Positions 57,120-64,000 of a stretch of 64,000 nucleotides of DNA are shown here, piece by piece. Origin of the DNA: Parietaria judaica (lineage: Eukaryota > Streptophyta > Magnoliopsida > Rosales > Urticaceae); the NCBI GenBank assembly GCA_954871525.1, contig OX940866.1:13725001-13789000 (forward strand), written 5' to 3'. A program made the translations under genes and the position numbers. The notes under the pieces are model-generated. The model saw nothing but the letters and a program-made list of their open reading frames with translations. It did no database searches and had not been told where the DNA came from. Every line of letters starts with the position of its first letter. Position 1 is the stretch's first letter.

Positions 57120-57980
57120 ATTTATTAACGGCAAAACATAGTTTCCACTACAGTTCAGAACCGTAAGGGAAAGTTTACACTATAGTTCTTAAACATCGCG
57201 TAAAGTACTGTGGTCTAAACTTTACTCGGCGTTTCACAAAACCGTCATGTTAAGTGTTTACACGATAGTTCCAACCATCGTGTAAACTATGTCCTCCGCG
57301 GTGGAAACAATTCTCGCCTTGGCAGGATTATGGTTTAAAACCATAGTGGAAGCTCCATAATTGAGTTTAATAAAAAAAAAACTAATAAATAAATAACTTT
57401 CTCAAAAATATTGGGCATGTAAAACATTTATATTTTATATTTCAGAATTTCAATCCACTTTAAACACTCAACAACAAAATTAAGCATAAATTATTTTAGA
57501 ATACCGAACTCATATTCATGAAAACTAACATCGAATTTTTTATTTCTCAATATTAAAATTTTTTACACTTGTCAACCTAAACATTAACATATTTCATGAA
57601 CATCAAATCTATAAGCACAACACATTTATTCGTACAAATTTTACACACATAAACATCAAATAAACATTCAAAACATTCAAAACATTCAAAAATATTTACC
57701 TTAAATTTCAATCCGGACTGAAAACCAACGATATTGTGAGAACTTAAACGTTGGAAATTGACTAAGAAACAAAAACCTCATAGCAAATAGATGAATCTTG
57801 CTTGATTGACCGTTTCCACCCGAACTCCACTAAAATAATATAATTTTTTACACTTCAATCTCGTGATAAAAAGCTAAGCGGGTTTAAATAAGAGACAAAG
57901 GAAGGATGAACGAGTGCTTGAGAGAGTTTGAGAAAGTTTGATGAGAGTATACACTATGTTGTTTTTCAAACCACTTGTGT
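57120..57980. mobile_element. Possible decayed CACTA fragment
   Basis: 57140-57360 repeats words such as TTTACACTATAGTTC, TTTACACGATAGTTCC and the complement CCATAGTGGAA, in both orientations, as in CACTA subterminal regions. TATACACTATGTTG recurs near 57950. No complete CACTA terminus or target duplication can be set, and no coding remains. Confidence 0.35.
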
Positions 57981-58690
57981 AAAGCTCCAAATTTTGACAT
58001 TACCCTAAGCTTTTTACGTACAAATACAATAGAATAAACTGTAGTTTAATCTCATATTTGGATTTGGAAGTCTCAATTTTAATGTAAAGAGTCACTAAAA
58101 CATGCATATAAATGAAAATTATGAACATATACAAATAAGGAAATATAAGTTTAGATTGCTCAAAAGGTCATAAAGCAAACACTTTTTTTTTTTTTTGACA
58201 AACTCATAAAGCAAATACTAAAGTTCATTCAACATGGACTGTAATTATGTTTCATTAGATTCACCAACTCCATGATCATCATCAATATAGTTAGTTCACC
58301 AATAATGATTTCAACTTTGGCCATTTTAGGATGCCATCTTCCTATAAAAACAAAATCATTTCAACAACCTCTATCAACTCACAGTTTTCCTCTGTTTTCT
58401 TTTTACCAGCTCATGACATGACTAGAATCTATGCACACACAAAGAAAAACTAGTAAAAAGATGGTTTACAAATCTCTCTTCGAAGTAACGTTTTGGAAAG
58501 AAAGAAAAAAAAATGGAATTTCTTGCAATATTACATATCTTGTGCTTCCAAATTATCCTCTCCAAATCATTAAAGTGCTATATTTACATCCATCAAATTG
58601 AATATTTCATGTCAATCAAACAAGGCAAAATTAAAAACCAAGCAAAGAAAGCACAAACATTTTGGAAAGAGAAACAAATATATTTCATTA
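57981..58690. other. AT-rich intergenic DNA downstream of the epsin gene
   Basis: No gene supported. The 61-residue frame at 58513 has no recognisable features and abuts the epsin 3' UTR. Confidence 0.4.
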
Positions 58691-59030
58691 CTTTATAGGT
58701 ACAAGCAAATTATAGCGAAGTAATTGATACAATAATGAATAATAATTCGGTATAAGAAGAGAAAAAAGATGACCAGAGACTTATTCTCTTTGGGACACAA
58801 CAAAACAGCTGAAAAACCAGCAATTTCTCAGGCAGAGCTCGCGATCCGAAAGGAAAAAAGCGAGAGGGATTAACAAACACGAATAAGAGCTGGAAATACA
58901 TATCAGGATTGACACAATAGCGCTACCCATCGAAAGAATGCAGACGCCGATACCGAATATGGGTCGACTCGGGTAGGTTCAAGCGCCTACGATTTTTCTG
59001 CACTAAAAAACATGAATTCCCTGCAAATTC
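58690..59030 (-). other. Epsin 3' UTR (approximate extent)
   Basis: Follows the stop codon at 59031-59033 on the minus strand. It is T-rich (TTTTTTCTCTTCTTATACC near 58770) and ends approximately where the composition becomes AT-rich. No unambiguous AATAAA is seen, so the end is an estimate. Confidence 0.4.
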
Positions 59031-62000
59031 TCATCGGTAGCCGCCGTAAGGATGCTGCGGAGCGTATCCACCCGGAGCACCCATCATAGGGTTATACCCA
59101 CCCGGTACATTGGATCCAGGAGGGAATCCTGGTCGCATCTGTCCCATGCCCATGTTCATATTCATGCCCATGTTCATACCCATGCCCATGCCCATAGGTT
59201 GGTTGTTCATGCCTCCGTAACCCCCAACACCCGTACCCGGGCCCATCATAGGGTTTGCTGGGGGCCTTAGCCCACCGGCGCCTGCCCGGCCCATTCCTGA
59301 TCCGGACCCCATAGCCTTGCCCATAGTTATGGTGGATGTCACCGGAGTTGCAACAGGCTTCTCCAATCTCTTCTCCCTCCGGTTTAGGGCGTCGAAATCA
59401 ACCCCTATGTCAGCCATCGGGTTTGCTTTAGCTGCACATCAAGAAAACAAAGCGGTCAATTAAGTGTTATAATCCCGATTCAAGGATTTCGTCACAGGCC
59501 TTAAACCCCGAGATGTTCAAATTGAAAATCACACTTACGTCCGGAGATGTTCAAATTGACGAGGCCTCTGCTCAGTGTATCAGCCCACACAGTAGATTTG
59601 GTGGCGAACTCTTTTGTTTGCTTGGTTGACGGGCTCGGTCCAGTCGGTTGAAGAAGGCTACCCAAAATATCATTACCACCATGCTGCGAGATTGGCGCAC
59701 CAGGTGGCTGATAGGCGATTTGTGGAGCCCCTGAGGGCACAGGAGTCTGTTGTGGATGAAAGCCCCCACCGTTAGGCTGTCCGGGAAGTCCTGTTGGGGC
59801 CATGGACTGTTGCGCATAGAAGTTTCCATTGTTTGGAGCTCCAAATGGCCCTCCTTGTGGGAGGAAATTTCCGTTATTAACTTGTGGCGCATGTCCAGTC
59901 GGCATATGAGGAACCATGTGTGAGGTCCCGGGAAGAGTTGGAGCTTGTGAAAGATAATTCCCGTGTTGCCCCGCTTGTGCCTGAAGAACCAAACCCGGGT
60001 GTGGTTGAGAACTACCAAAAGCATCAGCAACTGGCTGTGGAGCCGAAAAACTCGGCTGGGACGGTCCAGAAGGTGGGAGGATATCAGCAAGAACATCGGT
60101 GCTCTGGTGTGAAGCAGAAGGATCCTGAGGCAAAAATGGCGTGTTTGCTGGAGGTTGAACAGCTGAAAAACTGGTCGTAGAGTAAGTTATGCCCGATAAA
60201 GAGTCCCCAAAGTCAAAACTGGAGGTCGTGGAGGGCATGTTTGGCTGAGCTGCGGCATTGTGATTAAAATCCGTCGCTGCAGTGGTTTGCGGTGGTGCTT
60301 GCAAAGTCTCGGAAGGAAAAGCTCTGAAAGGAGCATCATCACCAAATGGATCGCCAAAGGGCTGCATCAAGTAAATAATGCTTGAATTAGGTGACAACGT
60401 TGACCTCAGAGCTTCAAGACTCCTTTTACACCGAGAATGTTCTAGAAGTTCAAGGTGTAGCTACCTGATTATTCACAGCACTAGATGGTGCAGCTGTAAA
60501 AGTGGATGATGAACCGAAATTTGCATGTGGCTCAGTTTCAGAATTAGTAAAAGATTCTGTTGGAACAATTGCCAATGCCAGTGAACCAAGCAAGTCCACC
60601 TCGGGATTATTCGCAGTAACTGGAGCAGCTGATCAGAGGGAGAATTAACAATGATTAAGTAATAAGCGAACCTTGAAAACGTAGTGAAACACAAAAACTA
60701 TGAACCAAAGCGAAAATGGGATTTTTTTTACCTGAAAACGAACCACGTGGATCAAATTCATCAAAAGTCTCCACTCCCGAATTTGCAGGAGCATTATGAC
60801 CATTTGTCGGTTGGGTTGGATGAACAGCTTCCGGTGGTGGGGGACTTGCATTATTGATTGCCGGAGGTGCCAGAGGTGCCGGAGGAGAAGCACTTGGAGC
60901 CGCCGCATTTTCTCCACCCCTGTGTGATCAACAAATATCTTAATAAACAGAAAAAGAAAACTTTATTTCCGAGAAACACATCTACTATTCTAAGAAGAAC
61001 GATATACCTCTCGCTGTGAACAGGACTTCGGGATTCAATCACAGCCTCCTCATAACTAGGAGGAGCTCCGATGTTTTGTTCAGAAAACTTCCTGTCAAGT
61101 CGCCTGCTCATATAAGATTTACATTCACAATGAAAAATACTATCAAATTTGTGCTCTAAAACAATCCAACCTGGGTAAGAGTAAGCATCAATATAGAGGA
61201 ATAAAATTACCTTCCTTCCTGAGAATCATCAATCTTGGGCCCACTGCTGAGAGACAATGAAAATGCAATATTAGCATCATTTCTTTCTGAATAATGAACC
61301 GGCAAAGAAGTAAAAAGGCCAGAAAATTGTTATACCCGTAAATATGAAATAGTTTATAATTAAATAATTTCTATAAATGTTCATGTCATAAGGCATAGTA
61401 GGGGTATTTTACAATATCTATAGGATAAGTGTGTCTATAAAATAAAATAAAAAGAATCCTATGTATAGGCACCTATTCTAGGTCTGGTTTAGTCGTCATG
61501 TTTGATACGATTAGTAAAAAAAAATTATTGAACATCATTGGATATAACTCTCGAGTTAGAGACTGGGTTTCCTTTATTGATTAAGTGTTCTTGTATTTCT
61601 TGAATTTCTATTCCTGATTCTATCACAAACATAACTAGCATGAGATACGCGGTTTCGCACTTCTGTACTGTTTTCCTTCTCCATTGTATAGAAATCTACT
61701 TGAGGAAAATTACTGAGGTACAAAATAATTTGCACAAAAACAATTTACCGGGAAGAGTGTTGACCATCATCGTCAAAAGAGCGTTCTCCCTCTCTCTCCG
61801 AGCTTCTACTTCTCCGCCCGTACTGGCCATCTTCAACGCTTTGACTTCTTTCCCGATAATCATCATCCTTGTAACCCTCTCTCCCGTATCGCTCCTCATA
61901 ACGATCCCCGTTTCTGCCATATCGGTCGTCGTCCTTGTATCCCCACTCTTTTTCCCTTCCATAAGAGTCACCATTTCTGCCATATCTTTCATCATCCCGG

Positions 62001-63471
62001 TTTCCATAACGATCATCTTCATACCGGTCTAAGTATCCACCAGAACCAGGCCTATACATTCCCCCAGTTGATGCTGTGCTTCGGAACCTATTTTAAGGAA
62101 AGGTTGATAGAGTTCAACTATAATTCAGATCGACAGATATGCATACATACGCAAACACGGTTATAACATGCTATAACCATTGTCTTATAAGAATACTATC
62201 TAATTCTATTGTCTATGACATGGTAAATATACTGCATGTGCCTTGCATAACACCCATATAATGATCTGATCAAAAACCACACTCCTCCAAATAAACGAAG
62301 AAGAAAAAAAACAGTGATTGAAAAAGCCAGGTAACTTGAAGAAATTAGGCATCATTGTATACGCTGGTGATAGAAGCACTAGATACAACAATTCTCCGAT
62401 GCGCATTGAACTGACGAGAGAGGCAAAAAGAAAATAGATGAATCATATTCATACCCTTGTTAAAGTGTACTTACTTGTCCCTATTAGCCGCCGCTTTCTG
62501 TCTAACTTCGATCAACCTGTCTTTATCATTCACTAAGGCTACAAGACTTTGAGATTTCTTTCTCACATTGCTTCCTTGATCTCGTCCACTAGAGTCGATG
62601 TATTGAAAATCTGCCAGTGTCTGTCACATCGGACGGTGGGAGACCAATTAAATCATAATTAAATAAACATAAAAAAGTGTCCAAATAGGTACATAAGAAA
62701 AATAAATAATGAAGATCAGGGGATTTACCGATATTTGATATGAATGTTCCCTGATCTCATCAATCACCCGCTCTGATCCGTGACCCACCAGGTATTCCAA
62801 AACAGTCAAAGCCTGAATTACCAAGATCCCACACAATGAGAACTCGGATCTTTAAATAATACACTTCCATAACTTAAACAATTTATCAAATTGATTTGAA
62901 AATAAGTCATCTATGATTATAAAAGATCCATGAATATCGCATAAGAAAGTTTCCGAGTACATAGAGAAATGAAGAAAGTTTGACCTTGAAGACATGTCGC
63001 CAATTCTTGCCGGTATCATTAATCCGCTTCCAGACTATTGCCATGATCATCTGGTATTCATGACTGCGCGGACACGTGAAATTAGATCAGCGCAGCAAAA
63101 GAGATGGTAAAACAATCCGATGCTCTAGGTTATACACTCACTAATTTCTCGTCGCAAGTGCAATATCGGCGAGAATCGATCCATGAGGACCCCAAGATTC
63201 ATTGCTGGTAGCATCGAGAACCTGCACGAACAATAACATCATAACCCGATTCGATAAACCTTTCAATACATTCAAAAATAAAAGTCAAAGCAAATTTCGC
63301 AACCTTCTGTTCTATCCCAGGAACTTTGAGAACGTTCTTGTTCACCCCTCTCTTCCTGCAAGAGAACACCACAACAAAGACAATCCATTACACGAAGCAA
63401 AGAAAACCCGCGTCGCCGAAAAGGTAGAAAACTTACAGGTCTCTGACAGTTTGATCGAAGGCTTTCTTCAT
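59031..63471 (-). CDS. Epsin, ENTH-domain clathrin adaptor (EPSIN2/3-like)
   Basis: Thirteen coding exons on the minus strand: 63471-63437, 63355-63304, 63221-63142, 63063-62985, 62812-62729, 62620-62475, 62087-61749, 61246-61211, 61103-61008, 60919-60732, 60628-60465, 60361-59539 and 59431-59031. All have GT-AG borders and compatible phases, giving 840 residues with no break. Residues ~18-150 form an ENTH domain ([38 protein letters not shown]), which in plant epsins binds phosphoinositides. A charged RYGRNGD/YREE-rich linker follows (~159-271), then [16 protein letters not shown] (~390) resembles a clathrin-box motif. [10 protein letters not shown] (~433) gives DPF motifs for adaptor binding, and [18 protein letters not shown] is characteristic of this clade. 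The Gly/Met-rich tail ends GGYR. Expected role: clathrin-coated vesicle budding between trans-Golgi, endosomes and vacuole. Which Arabidopsis epsin is the orthologue is not certain. Confidence 0.94.
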
Positions 63472-63487
63472 CGTAGCTCCTATTCAG

Positions 63488-63834
63488 CTGAAAGAGATCA
63501 AATACAGAATCAATCCATACACATTCATCATCAAAACTAGATCACAAACGTACAAATCAGCAATAATAATATGATGAATTGAGGAATAATGATCCGCTAA
63601 ATCTCATGGAAGTATCAAGATCCACGTTCTTACGGAGAAAAGAAATGGATGGAGACAGATCTGGAAGAGAGTTGCAGATCCAGTGGATGGGCGATCTGGA
63701 GAGGAGCGAAAGCGAAGAGACCGAACCAGAGGAAGCTGGGCTTGGTTCTTCAATCTCTCTGTGTCCGAACGACAGGGGGATTCTAGAGAGAGAAAGAAGA
63801 CCGAACCGACAGAGAGAGAGAGAGAGAGAGAGAT
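63488..63834 (-). other. Epsin 5'-UTR exon and intron
   Basis: On the minus strand a CT-rich leader (from about 63834) runs to a donor TTTTCTCC|GTAAGAACG (exon ends 63635). An acceptor TCTCTTTCAG|CTGAATAGG (exon resumes 63487) lies 16 bases before the ATG. This implies a 147-bp intron in the 5' UTR. The open frames at 63579-63895 on the plus strand are antisense to this leader. Confidence 0.6.
63811..63833. repeat. (AG)11 microsatellite in the epsin leader
   Basis: Uninterrupted AG repeat, read as CT in the transcript, at the presumed start of the 5' UTR. CT-rich initiator regions are common in plant housekeeping genes. Confidence 0.85.
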
Positions 63835-64000
63835 TTTTGGGTCTTTTTCTTTTTTCTTTGGTTATGTATTTAATTTAGGAGCGAAAAAAAGGTGAATAAA
63901 AGATTAAAACAATTTTGAAAAATAAATATATTGGAGTGGAGAGAGAAAAGACGACGCAGATAATTATTTAAAACCTTTTTCTTTGGAGGGGTATTTCTGT
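63835..64000 (-). promoter_or_regulatory. Epsin proximal promoter (partial)
   Basis: AT-rich sequence upstream of the CT-rich leader. A minus-strand TATATTTATT occurs near 63930. No firm core element can be assigned, and the promoter continues beyond the window. Confidence 0.35.

Noticed and set aside
63579..63895. Plus-strand frames of 99 and 70 residues over the epsin leader
   Set aside because: Arg/Glu-rich translation of the antisense of a CT-rich 5' UTR including the AG microsatellite.

Overview
The window is nuclear DNA from a flowering plant, most likely a eudicot; I cannot name the species. The evidence is plant-type genes with GT-AG introns (a chimeric extensin and an epsin), plant transposon families (Ty1-copia, CACTA/En-Spm, hAT, Mutator-like fold-backs) and AT-rich intergenic DNA. 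Host genes occupy only about 46.0-50.8 kb (extensin, + strand) and 58.7-63.8 kb (epsin, - strand). Nearly everything else is transposon-derived or featureless AT-rich sequence.

Layout. (1) 1-17.4 kb: a compound palindrome of Mutator-like terminal repeats. Its left arm was split by a 13.5-kb Ty1-copia element (968-14435, coding on -). That element's RNase H region was in turn hit by a solo LTR of the same family in the opposite orientation (4134-6875). (2) 17.4-25.4 kb: gene-free DNA with two short fold-back elements; the one at 22830-23627 has an exact 9-bp target duplication. (3) 25357-37245: a complete CACTA element with CAT target duplications. It carries three genes in the same orientation: a Transposase_32-type protein, a TNP2-type transposase, and a Transposase_24 plus Ulp1 protease. 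Blocks of the palindrome GCCGCGGC lie at both ends and also between the genes. TNP2 has one in-frame stop and the third gene is broken near its 5' end. (4) 37.2-41.2 kb: AT-rich DNA. (5) 41228-45692: a structurally complete hAT element with an exact 8-bp target duplication and an apparently intact two-exon transposase gene, inserted about 270 bp upstream of the extensin TATA box. (6) 45.96-50.8 kb: the extensin gene, in which a six-cysteine Ole e 1 domain sits between two long Ser-Pro4/Tyr-rich domains. (7) 50.8-58.7 kb: MITEs, a 1-kb near-perfect palindrome, a diverged segmental duplication and a probable CACTA remnant. (8) 58.7-63.85 kb: a 13-coding-exon epsin gene.

How the parts work together. 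The extensin would be secreted and cross-linked into the wall. The epsin would act in clathrin-mediated vesicle budding; nothing in the sequence links the two. The transposons form a readable insertion history: fold-back palindrome, then Copia, then solo LTR. The hAT element and the CACTA element each have intact termini and look comparatively young. All calls were made by reading the sequence; no database search was run.
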